In this document: in pieces, positions 25,064 to 32,437 of the stretch
Layout of the letters: the number at the start of each line of letters is the position of its first letter
Position numbering within the stretch: the first letter of the stretch is position 1
NCBI GenBank assembly: GCA_020852755.1
Contig: JADZAF010000314.1
Location: 1-37,025 of the forward strand
DNA: 37,025 nucleotides
Direction: 5' to 3'
DNA from: Bryobacterales bacterium
GTDB lineage: Bacteria; Acidobacteriota; Terriglobia; Bryobacterales; Bryobacteraceae
Notes under the pieces: generated by a model
What the model was told of the DNA's origin: nothing
The model's database searches: none
The model's input: only the letters and a program-made list of their open reading frames with translations
Position numbers and translations under genes: made by a program

Positions 25064-26362
25064 GTGCGGCTGCTGATCATCGGCGGCGTCGCGGCGGGGC
25101 TGAGCGCGGCGGCGCGGGCGCGCCGGTTGGATCCCTCCCTGGAGATCGTCGTTCTCGAGAAGGGCGCGGACATCTCTTACAGCGCGTGCGGCCTGCCCTA
25201 TTACCTGGAAGGCCGGGCTGCGGCGGGGCAACTGGTCACTTACACCGCCGATTACTTCCGTAAGGAACGCAACGTTGCGATCCGGACGGGCGCCAAAGTC
25301 GTGTCCATCGTCCATCCGCGCCGTGAAGTCGCCCTGGAAGGCGGTGAACGGGTGCACTACGACAAGCTGGTGATCGCCACCGGAGCGCGGCCGGACATAC
25401 GGCAGATCCCCGGCAGTACCCTACCCCACGTCTTCACGCTGCATACACTGGACGACGCCCGGCGGCTGAAGCGCTTCCTGAGCGAGAAGAGACCCCGGCG
25501 GGCGGTGGTGGCCGGAGGAGGCTACATCGGGCTGGAAGCGGCGGACGCCCTGCGCCGGAACGGACTGACGGTGACTGTGCTGGAGCAGGGTCCGCACGTC
25601 CTGGGCCGCGACGACGCCTGGCTGACCGGTTTCGTCCGGCGGCACCTGGAGCGCTTCCGGGTCGAAGTACGCTGCGGCGTGCGGGCCCCTTCGGTGGGGG
25701 AGACAGAAGTCGCCGGCGTGCCCTGCGACCTGGCGGTCCTGGCCCCCGGCCTGCTTCCCGGCACGGAACTGGCCGCCGAGGCGGGCGTCCAACTGGGACC
25801 CTCCGGCGCAATCCGCGTGGATGACCGCATGATGACGAACCTGGGTGCTGTCTTCGCCGCCGGCGATTGCGCCGAGACCACCCACCTGGTCACCGGACGC
25901 CCGGCCTACATCCCACTGGGAACCACCGCCAACAAGATGGGGCGCGTGGCCGGGGCCAACGCTGCCGGCGGGCGGGAGCGCTTCCCGGGGGTGGTGGGGA
26001 CTTCCATCGTGAAGCTGTTCGGCATCGGCATCGCCCAGACCGGTCTATCGGAGTTGCAGGCCCGGCGGGAAGGCTTCTCACCGGCGACGGCCCGGATCGA
26101 AAGCTACAGCCATCCCCGCTACCTGGGCGGGAGGGCAACCACGGTCGAGCTGGTGGCGGACCGCAACTCGGGGCGCCTGCTGGGCGGGTTGGTGATCGGA
26201 GAGGAAGGCGCGGCCGGGCGCATTAACGTAATCGCGGCGGCCCTGCATGCGCGCATGAGCGCCGCCGATTTCGAACAGATGGACCTGGCCTACACTCCCC
26301 CCTATGCCCCGGTCTGGGACCCCCTGCTGATTTGCGCGCAGCAACTCCGCAAAGCCCTGTAA
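25064..26362 (+). CDS. CoA-disulfide reductase/NADH peroxidase-like flavoprotein
   Basis: The product has 432 residues from GTG 25064, with GAGG overlapping the upstream stop region. It belongs to the pyridine-nucleotide-disulfide oxidoreductases with a single active-site cysteine. It shows an FAD motif (LLIIGGVAAGLSAAARA), C42 in SYSACGLPYYLEG, a NAD(P)H motif (AVVAGGGYIGLEAADAL), a second FAD motif (GAVFAAGDCAETTH) and the dimerisation-domain end YTPPYAPVWDPLLICAQQL. In this group the cysteine forms a CoA-disulfide or a sulfenic acid, reducing CoA disulfide, peroxide or polysulfide. Deciding among these needs comparison of the CoA-binding residues. It is probably co-transcribed with the STAS gene. 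Confidence 0.9.
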   Translation: MRLLIIGGVAAGLSAAARARRLDPSLEIVVLEKGADISYSACGLPYYLEGRAAAGQLVTYTADYFRKERNVAIRTGAKVVSIVHPRREVALEGGERVHYDKLVIATGARPDIRQIPGSTLPHVFTLHTLDDARRLKRFLSEKRPRRAVVAGGGYIGLEAADALRRNGLTVTVLEQGPHVLGRDDAWLTGFVRRHLERFRVEVRCGVRAPSVGETEVAGVPCDLAVLAPGLLPGTELAAEAGVQLGPSGAIRVDDRMMTNLGAVFAAGDCAETTHLVTGRPAYIPLGTTANKMGRVAGANAAGGRERFPGVVGTSIVKLFGIGIAQTGLSELQARREGFSPATARIESYSHPRYLGGRATTVELVADRNSGRLLGGLVIGEEGAAGRINVIAAALHARMSAADFEQMDLAYTPPYAPVWDPLLICAQQLRKAL

Positions 26363-26398
26363 CCTCAGGCTGGAGAACGGAGAATGGGTTCCGGTTCC

Positions 26399-26407
26399 TG
26401 CTAAAAT
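26399..26407 (+). promoter_or_regulatory. Extended -10 (TG-C-TAAAAT) of valS
   Basis: TG at 26399-26400 and TAAAAT at 26402-26407; the hexamer ends 12 bases before the valS ATG. The bases between are CGGATTTTCCCC, without a ribosome site, again pointing to a nearly leaderless transcript. Confidence 0.5.
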
Positions 26408-26419
26408 CGGATTTTCCCC

Positions 26420-29110
26420 ATGCAATTGGATAAAGTGTACGAGCCTCAGCGCTTTGAGCCGCACTGGGCGCAGTGGTGGATCGATTCCGGCATCTTCAAG
26501 GCGTCGGCCAGCCATCCCGGGAAGGTCTTTTCCCTGGTAATCCCTCCCCCCAACGTCACTGGCTCGCTGCACATGGGCCACATGCTGGAGCATGCCGAGA
26601 TCGATGTCACCGTCCGCTGGCACCGGATGTGCGGCTACAACACGCTCTGGCTCCCCGGGACCGACCATGCCGGCATCGCCACCCAGATGGTGGTGGAGCG
26701 CCGCCTGGCCGAGGAGGGCCGGGACCGCCATCAACTGGGCCGGGAGAAGTTTGTCGAACGGGTCTGGCGCTGGAAGGAAGAGTACGGCGACACCATCAAG
26801 CGGCAGATGATCCGCCTGGGCGCCAGTTGCGACTGGAGCCGGGAGCGCTTCACCCTCGACCCCGGCCTCTCCCGCGCGGTGCGTGAGATCTTCGTCCGCC
26901 TCCATGAAAAGGGCCTGATCTACCGCGGCGAGTACATGATCAACTGGTGCCCGCGCTGCCGCACCGCCCTCTCGGACCTGGAAGTGGTCCACGATGAGGA
27001 ACGGGGGCACCTCTGGCACATCCGCTATCCGGTCAACGGGACGGGCCGGTACCTGGTGGTGGCTACTACGCGGCCGGAAACCATGCTGGGCGACACCGCC
27101 GTGGCGGTCAATCCCACGGACGCGCGCTATCTTGACCTGCACGGCAAGACCGTGCTGCTGCCGCTGTTGAACCGCCCGATCCCGGTGATCGCCGACGTGC
27201 TGGCCGACCCGGAGTTCGGAACCGGCGTGGTCAAAGTGACGCCGGCTCACGACCCCAACGATTTCGAGGCCGGCAGGCGGAACAAGCTGCCCTCCGTGAA
27301 GGTGATCGACGAGACCGGCCGGATGACCGCCGAGGCGGGCCCGTACGCCGGGCTGGACCGTTTCGAAGCGCGCCGCCTGGTGCTGGCGGATCTGGAACGG
27401 CTGGGGCTGATCGACAAGATCGAGCCGTATGAACTGAACGTCGGCAAGTGCCAGCGCTGCAAGACGGTGCTGGAGCCGCTGGTCTCCACGCAGTGGTTCG
27501 TCAAGACCAGGCCGCTGGCCGAGAAGGCCATCCAGGTGGTGGAGAACGGGCGCATTCAGTTCATCCCGGACAACTGGACCAAGACCTACTTCGAGTGGAT
27601 GTACAACATCCGCGACTGGTGCATTTCCAGGCAGTTATGGTGGGGCCACCGCATCCCGGCCTGGTACTGTCCGGATTGCGCGGAGGTTGTGGTGGCGCGG
27701 GAGACGCCGGCGCAGTGCCCGCACTGTGCTTCGTCGCGCCTGGAACAGGATCCGGATGTACTGGACACCTGGTTCAGTTCGGCGCTGTGGCCGTTCTCCA
27801 CGCTCGGCTGGCCGGACCAGACGCAGGATCTGGCCGCCTACTATCCCACGTCGCTGCTCATCACCGGCTTCGACATCCTCTTCTTCTGGGTCGCGCGCAT
27901 GATCATGATGGGGCTGGAAGGCACCGGCGAGATTCCTTTCCGGCAGGTGTACATTCACGGCCTGGTCCGGGACGCCGAGCGGCAGAAGATGTCGAAGACC
28001 CGGGGCAACGTGATCGATCCCCTGGTGGTCACCGAGCAGTACGGCACCGACGCCGTGCGCATGGCCCTGCTGATCGGAGCCGCGCCGGGCACCGACATCG
28101 TGCTCACACAGGAGCGCATGGAAAGCTCGCGCGCCTTCGCCAACAAGATCTGGAACGCAGCCCGATTCGTCATGCTGAACATGGAGCGCTGCGGCGTCGA
28201 GCCCTGGCTGCCGGAGTCGCAGCAGCCTGCCCTGCCGGAGCCCTGCGGCGAGTGCCTGGACGTGCACCTGGCCGACCGCTGGATCTTCAGCCGCTTGAAC
28301 CGCGCCGCGGAAATGGCCAACCGCGCCGTCGAGCAGTACCGCTATCACGAAGCCGCGCAGGTGCTGTGGCAGTTCTTCTGGCACGAGTTCTGCGACTGGT
28401 ACCTGGAGCTGAAGAAGCTGCGCTTCCGGGAGAACTCGGGACTGAACAGCGACTGGCGCAACCTGCTGGCGGCGTTCGAGCAGGCCCTGCGGCTGCTCCA
28501 CCCCGTGATGCCCTTTCTGACCGAGGAGATCTGGCAGCGTCTGGCCACGGACAGGTCCTCCCGGCCGGTCTCCCTCGCTCTGGCCCAGTACCCGCAGTAC
28601 AACCAGGCGCTTTCAGACCTCAAGGCGGAATGGGAAGTGCAGACCCTGCAGGACATTATCACTGCCGCCCGGAACCTGCGGGCGGATCTGAAGGTGGAGC
28701 CCCGCCAGCAGCTGGGCGGTGTGCTTTACACGCGGGGGGAGAGCAACCGGGTCGGGACGGAGAACGCCGAAGCCATCGAGAAACTGGCGGGCGTGAAGCT
28801 GGAGGTGCGGCAGGGCTCGGCGCCCAAGACGGGCGCGGCCGCCATGCGGTCCACGCCCGAATTCGACCTCGTGCTGGAGGTTCCCGCCGCGCAGGTCGAG
28901 GTGCAGCGCAAGCGGCTGCAAAAGGAACGCGATCAGCTCGAGAAGGTGATCGCCAGCTCGCGGCGCCAACTCGGCGACCAGACGTTTCTCAGCCGCGCGC
29001 CCGCCAAGGTGGTGGACTCCATCCGGCTCAAGCTGGAGGAGTACGAGGCCCAACTGGCGAAGACGCGCGCGGCCCTGGAAGGACTGGACGGCCATGCACC
29101 CCGAGATTGA
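26420..29110 (+). CDS. valS: Valyl-tRNA synthetase
   Basis: This is an 896-residue class-I synthetase that attaches valine to tRNA-Val. The HIGH signature appears as HMGH (51-54) after PPPNVTGSL, and KMSKS as KMSKT (523-527) after DAERQ. The N-terminal [13 protein letters not shown] and the editing-domain GDTAVAVNP are typical of valyl rather than isoleucyl enzymes. Two Cys-pair segments (CPRC, and CPDC...CPHC) occur in the middle. The C-terminal about 65 residues form the valine-specific coiled coil ([18 protein letters not shown] ... [17 protein letters not shown]). The length is close to the bacterial norm. The last 17 bases overlap nadC. It begins 57 bases after the flavoprotein gene with its own extended -10. 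Confidence 0.98.
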   Translation: MQLDKVYEPQRFEPHWAQWWIDSGIFKASASHPGKVFSLVIPPPNVTGSLHMGHMLEHAEIDVTVRWHRMCGYNTLWLPGTDHAGIATQMVVERRLAEEGRDRHQLGREKFVERVWRWKEEYGDTIKRQMIRLGASCDWSRERFTLDPGLSRAVREIFVRLHEKGLIYRGEYMINWCPRCRTALSDLEVVHDEERGHLWHIRYPVNGTGRYLVVATTRPETMLGDTAVAVNPTDARYLDLHGKTVLLPLLNRPIPVIADVLADPEFGTGVVKVTPAHDPNDFEAGRRNKLPSVKVIDETGRMTAEAGPYAGLDRFEARRLVLADLERLGLIDKIEPYELNVGKCQRCKTVLEPLVSTQWFVKTRPLAEKAIQVVENGRIQFIPDNWTKTYFEWMYNIRDWCISRQLWWGHRIPAWYCPDCAEVVVARETPAQCPHCASSRLEQDPDVLDTWFSSALWPFSTLGWPDQTQDLAAYYPTSLLITGFDILFFWVARMIMMGLEGTGEIPFRQVYIHGLVRDAERQKMSKTRGNVIDPLVVTEQYGTDAVRMALLIGAAPGTDIVLTQERMESSRAFANKIWNAARFVMLNMERCGVEPWLPESQQPALPEPCGECLDVHLADRWIFSRLNRAAEMANRAVEQYRYHEAAQVLWQFFWHEFCDWYLELKKLRFRENSGLNSDWRNLLAAFEQALRLLHPVMPFLTEEIWQRLATDRSSRPVSLALAQYPQYNQALSDLKAEWEVQTLQDIITAARNLRADLKVEPRQQLGGVLYTRGESNRVGTENAEAIEKLAGVKLEVRQGSAPKTGAAAMRSTPEFDLVLEVPAAQVEVQRKRLQKERDQLEKVIASSRRQLGDQTFLSRAPAKVVDSIRLKLEEYEAQLAKTRAALEGLDGHAPRD

Positions 29111-29918
29111 AGACGCCGTCGAGCGCGCGCTCCGGGAGGACATCGGCCCGGGCGACGTGACTTCGGAGGCCTGCATCCCGACCGGGCAGATGGCCAAGGG
29201 CACGTTTCTGGCGCGGGAGCCGCAGGTGCTGGCGGGGCTGGACCTGCTGGCGTGCATCTACGAAAAGCGCGGCGGCGTCGAGGAATTGCGGCTGCTGCGG
29301 AAGGACGGCGACCGGGTGGAAGCCGGCGCCGCGATCGCCACCGTGCGGGGACGCGCGCGGACGCTGCTGGAGTGCGAGCGCGTCTCCTTGAACTTCCTGC
29401 AGAGGCTGAGCGGCGTGGCTACACTCGCGCGCAAGTTTGCGGACCAGGTGGCCGGCACCGGCTGCCGGGTGCTGGATACCCGCAAGACCACGCCGGGCCT
29501 GCGGCGCCTGGAGAAGATGGCGGCGGCGGCCGGCGGGATCACCAACCACCGCCTCGGCCTGTTCGACGCGATACTGATCAAGAACAATCACATCGCCGCG
29601 GCCGGGGGGGTGACGGTCGCGCTGCAGCGAGCCGCCGAATCGGGGCTGCCGGTGGAGATCGAAGTGCGCACTCGTGAGGAGTTGGAGGAGGCACTGGAAG
29701 CCGGGGCGCAAAGCCTCCTGCTGGACAACCTCACGCCCCGGGAAGCGGCCGAGTGGGTCCGGAAGATCGGGGGGCGGGCCAAGGTGGAACTCTCCGGCGG
29801 CATCACTTTGGAGAACGTGCGCGCCTACGCCGAGACGGGCGCGGATTACGTGTCGGCCGGGGCCATCACCCATTCAGCCCCCGCCACAGACATCAGCTTC
29901 CGGCTGGAGTGGGTCTAA
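29094..29918 (+). CDS. nadC: Nicotinate-nucleotide pyrophosphorylase (quinolinate phosphoribosyltransferase)
   Basis: The 274-residue enzyme converts quinolinate and PRPP to nicotinate mononucleotide in NAD synthesis. Family phrases are in order: [16 protein letters not shown] (15-30), [19 protein letters not shown] (about 92-110), [15 protein letters not shown] (about 126-140), [20 protein letters not shown] (about 145-164), [12 protein letters not shown] and [19 protein letters not shown]. The conserved Arg/Lys/His residues that bind quinolinate and PRPP are present. The ATG lies inside the 3' end of valS, 17 bases before its stop, so the two are translationally coupled. No nadA or nadB is in the window. 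Confidence 0.97.
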   Translation: MHPEIEDAVERALREDIGPGDVTSEACIPTGQMAKGTFLAREPQVLAGLDLLACIYEKRGGVEELRLLRKDGDRVEAGAAIATVRGRARTLLECERVSLNFLQRLSGVATLARKFADQVAGTGCRVLDTRKTTPGLRRLEKMAAAAGGITNHRLGLFDAILIKNNHIAAAGGVTVALQRAAESGLPVEIEVRTREELEEALEAGAQSLLLDNLTPREAAEWVRKIGGRAKVELSGGITLENVRAYAETGADYVSAGAITHSAPATDISFRLEWV

Positions 29919-29938
29919 AGGGAGCCGTCAGTTCTCAG

Positions 29939-30066
29939 CTCGTCTGCCGCCGGCTTCTTGTGGTGGCGCGCGATCGCACTCGCGAGTACCCTTTCCCATT
30001 CCAGGGGACGCGGTGGGGCCGGTGCGCCGCCACGGATCCCTCGGGTTCAGCCTGGCGGCAGACGAG
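29939..30066. repeat. 128-bp element with 13-bp perfect terminal inverted repeats
   Basis: CTCGTCTGCCGCC (29939-29951) pairs exactly with GGCGGCAGACGAG (30054-30066) across 102 bases. AGTTCT occurs just outside the left arm (29930-29935) and again at the right edge (30065-30070, overlapping the last two bases of the right arm). The element fills nearly all of the nadC-birA gap. It looks like a MITE or a palindromic repeat insertion, or alternatively a long structured leader of birA. No gene is seen in it. Confidence 0.55.
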
Positions 30067-30087
30067 TTCTGAAGAGGGTGAACGAGC

Positions 30088-30834
30088 GTGGATGTCGATT
30101 TCGTACGGCGGCGGCTTCCGGGGCGGTCCGTGGTTTATCTGTCCTCGACCGATACCACGATGCGCGAGGCCGCGGAGCTGGCCGCACGCGGCGCGGCGCT
30201 GGGAACCATCGTGATCGCCGGGGAGCAGACCGCGGGCCAGGGACGGCATGGGCGCTCCTGGCACTCGGAAAAGGAATCCGGCCTGTACTTCTCTCTGCTG
30301 CTGAAACCCGACCTGGTCCTGACCCTTGCCCTGGGACTGGCCGTGTCGGACGGCATCGCCCGGGTAGCCGGGACGGCCTGCGACATCCGCTGGCCCAATG
30401 ATGTCCTGCTGAACGGCAGGAAGCTGGCCGGCATCCTGGTGCAACTGGCCGGTTCAGTGGCCGTGGCCGGCATCGGCATCAACGTGAATCACGGCCGCTT
30501 CCCGGCGCCGCTGGACGGGGAGGCCACTTCCCTGCTCCTCGAGACCGGCCGCGCTCTGGACCGCGAGCCGCTGCTGATCGCCGTGCTGGAGTCCATCGCC
30601 GCCTATTGCCGTTTGCTCGACCAGACCGGCCGGCAGCCCATCCTGGACATGTTCACCCGCCACTCCAGCTACGCCCGCGGCAAGCGGGTGCGGGTTCAGC
30701 ACCTGGGCGAAACGATCACCGGCACGACCGAGGGGCTGGACCCATCGGGCTTCCTGCTGGTGCGCAAGGATGACGGCGCCCTGGCGACCATCCTGGCCGG
30801 CGGAGTCCGGCCGGAGCAGACGGCAAGTGCCTGA
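30088..30834 (+). CDS. birA: Biotin--[acetyl-CoA-carboxylase] ligase, catalytic-only form
   Basis: The product has 248 residues from GTG 30088, with GAGGG about nine bases upstream. It transfers biotin to carboxylase carrier proteins. The biotin-AMP loop is GQGRHGRSWHS (50-60), followed by GLYFSLLL, RWPNDVLLNGRKLAGIL (101-117, K112) and GIGINVNH. The small C-terminal SH3-like domain is present (GKRVRVQHLGETITGTTEGLDPSGFLLVR). There is no N-terminal winged helix, so this is a group-I ligase that cannot itself repress biotin genes. It lies downstream of nadC, separated by the 128-bp inverted-repeat element, so both vitamin-cofactor genes may share a transcript. Confidence 0.95.
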   Translation: MDVDFVRRRLPGRSVVYLSSTDTTMREAAELAARGAALGTIVIAGEQTAGQGRHGRSWHSEKESGLYFSLLLKPDLVLTLALGLAVSDGIARVAGTACDIRWPNDVLLNGRKLAGILVQLAGSVAVAGIGINVNHGRFPAPLDGEATSLLLETGRALDREPLLIAVLESIAAYCRLLDQTGRQPILDMFTRHSSYARGKRVRVQHLGETITGTTEGLDPSGFLLVRKDDGALATILAGGVRPEQTASA

Positions 30835-30838
30835 ATTC

Positions 30839-30847
30839 TGCTACACT
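30839..30847 (+). promoter_or_regulatory. Extended -10 (TG-C-TACACT) of the DUF507 gene
   Basis: TG at 30839-30840 and TACACT at 30842-30847, with 29 bases to ATG 30877. Here an AAAAGG ribosome site is present, unlike the near-leaderless genes. Confidence 0.4.
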
Positions 30848-30876
30848 TCGAAAGTACCCATCGAAAACCGAAAAGG

Positions 30877-31458
30877 ATGTTACTCGCCAGAGAATTCGTC
30901 GCTTATCTGTCCCGCCAGCTCGTACACAAGCTTCAAGGTGTTGACATCTCCAATCATCAGGCCGTGGCCGAGGCCGTCGAAAAAGTGATCCTCGACGAAC
31001 TGGAGGTGGAAGACCGTCTGAACGACGAAGTCCGGGACATCCTGGAACAATACTCCGACTACATGCGCCGTGAAGGCGTGAGCTACCAGGAGATGTTCCG
31101 CCGCATCAAGAACACCTTGATCGCCCAGCGCAAGGTGGTGCGGGCATCGGGGCGCGATTCGGGCGACCAGATGAAGCTGTCGCGCGACAAGATCACCGAC
31201 ATTTCCCACAAGCTGGTCCCGGTGCTCCGGAAGATGCGCGAGGTGCGGCTGAAGAAGGACTCCAACGAGGTGCGCCTGGACCTGGTCCGGGCCATGATCG
31301 AGCTGCTCCAACTGGAAGACCGGGTGGACCGCACGGCGCGGCAAAAGATCCGTTCCCAAAAACGCGAAGTGCCCGAAGGCACCGAAGAGTGGGACCTGAT
31401 GCACAAGAAATACTACGCCGAGGAACTGAAGAAGTTCGGTATCGATCTCTCGCGCTAG
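30877..31458 (+). CDS. Tandem DUF507 protein
   Basis: The 193-residue product contains two DUF507-like units. The second half (MKLSRDKITDISHKLVPVLRKM ... VRLDLVRAMIELLQLEDRVDRTARQKIRSQKREVPEGTEEWDLMHKKYYAEELKKFGI, about 97-190) is a full DUF507 domain. The first half (LLAREFVAYLSRQLVHKLQ ... VEKVILDELEVEDRLNDEVRDILEQYSDYMRREGVSYQEMFRRIKNTLIAQR) follows the same helical plan and looks like a diverged copy. DUF507 has no known function and is usually about 90 residues long. The protein is highly charged, cytoplasmic and probably all-helical. AAAAGG lies directly before the ATG. It sits between birA and a ribokinase gene. Confidence 0.88.
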   Translation: MLLAREFVAYLSRQLVHKLQGVDISNHQAVAEAVEKVILDELEVEDRLNDEVRDILEQYSDYMRREGVSYQEMFRRIKNTLIAQRKVVRASGRDSGDQMKLSRDKITDISHKLVPVLRKMREVRLKKDSNEVRLDLVRAMIELLQLEDRVDRTARQKIRSQKREVPEGTEEWDLMHKKYYAEELKKFGIDLSR

Positions 31459-31486
31459 CAGCGCCCGCTCTCCCGGGGGGAACGCT

Positions 31487-32437
31487 ATGAAGCCTGCGGT
31501 GGTAGTGGTCGGCAGTCTCAACATGGATTTCGTGGTGTCGGTGGACCGGCTGCCCGCCCCGGGTGAGACGGTGCTGGGCCGCGATTTCCAAATGATCCCG
31601 GGAGGCAAGGGCGCGAACCAGGCCTGCGCCGCGGGAAGACTGGGGGGCGAGGGGATCGAAGTCCGGATGGTGGGACGGGTCGGCTACGACCTGTTCGCCG
31701 ACCATCTCAAAGCCAGTCTCTCCGCCGCGGGGGTGAACGTCGGCGCGGTACACGGCACGAAAGCGCAGCCCACCGGAGTAGCCCTGATCTGGGTGGACCG
31801 GGCCGGCCAGAATTCGATCGTGGTAGCCTCCGGCGCCAACCACGAACTGGCGGCCGCCGACGTGGAGGGCATGCGCGGGGCGCTCCACGGCGCCCGCCTG
31901 GCCCTGTTCCAACTGGAGAGTCCGCTCGATACAGTGGCGGGCGCGCTGGCCCTGGCGCGTGCGGAAGGATTACGGACCGTATTGGATCCAGCCCCCGCCC
32001 GGCGGCTGCCTGAGGGCCTGCTGGCGAACGTCGACATACTGACGCCGAACGAGACCGAGGCGCTCATCCTGCTGGGCCGGCCGCCCGCCCGGGTATCGCC
32101 TTCCGGCGCCCCGGAACTGGCGCGGAGCCTGCGCGGCCTGGGCCCGAAGACGGTCATCATCAAGCTGGGCGATTCAGGCTGTTTCCTCTCGAGCGGCCCG
32201 GTGGAGAGGCACTTTCCAGCCTTCCAGGTCGAGGTGCGGGATTCGACCGCGGCGGGCGATACCTTCAACGGCGCGCTGGCCGTCGGTCTGGCTGAAGGAC
32301 GGCCGGTGGAAGAAGCGATCCGGTTCGCCAACGCCGCCGCCGCCCTCTCGGTTACGCGCGTGGGCGCCCAGGCGTCGATTCCCTCGCGATCCGAAGTCGC
32401 GCGCTTCCTGGAAACCCACGCCGAGGCGCAGAGATAG
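31487..32437 (+). CDS. Ribokinase/PfkB-family sugar kinase
   Basis: The 316-residue product starts at ATG 31487 with a purine-rich CGGGGGGAA upstream. It has the ribokinase N-terminal phrase VVVVGSLNMDFVVSVDRLPAPGETV, the substrate motif GGKGANQA (39-46), the mid-protein DPAPARRLP and DILTPNETEA, and the C-terminal anion hole and catalytic D258 in DSTAAGDTFNGAL. These match ribokinase most closely, which phosphorylates ribose at O5; other PfkB sugars cannot be excluded. No ribose transporter or rbsD is adjacent. The following secreted glycosidase-like gene begins on the very next base after its stop, so the two are probably translated from one transcript and may serve the same nucleoside- or sugar-scavenging path. 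Confidence 0.92.
   Translation: MKPAVVVVGSLNMDFVVSVDRLPAPGETVLGRDFQMIPGGKGANQACAAGRLGGEGIEVRMVGRVGYDLFADHLKASLSAAGVNVGAVHGTKAQPTGVALIWVDRAGQNSIVVASGANHELAAADVEGMRGALHGARLALFQLESPLDTVAGALALARAEGLRTVLDPAPARRLPEGLLANVDILTPNETEALILLGRPPARVSPSGAPELARSLRGLGPKTVIIKLGDSGCFLSSGPVERHFPAFQVEVRDSTAAGDTFNGALAVGLAEGRPVEEAIRFANAAAALSVTRVGAQASIPSRSEVARFLETHAEAQR

Noticed and set aside
28380..28393. Very good -24/-12 match TGGCACGAGTTCTGC
   Set aside because: It encodes the conserved valS stretch WHEFCDWY, and no gene starts nearby. It shows that such matches arise by chance in this GC-rich DNA.
29919..30087. Small open frames between nadC and birA
   Set aside because: They are out-of-frame extensions of the neighbours with no ribosome site or domain. 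The inverted-repeat element explains the gap.
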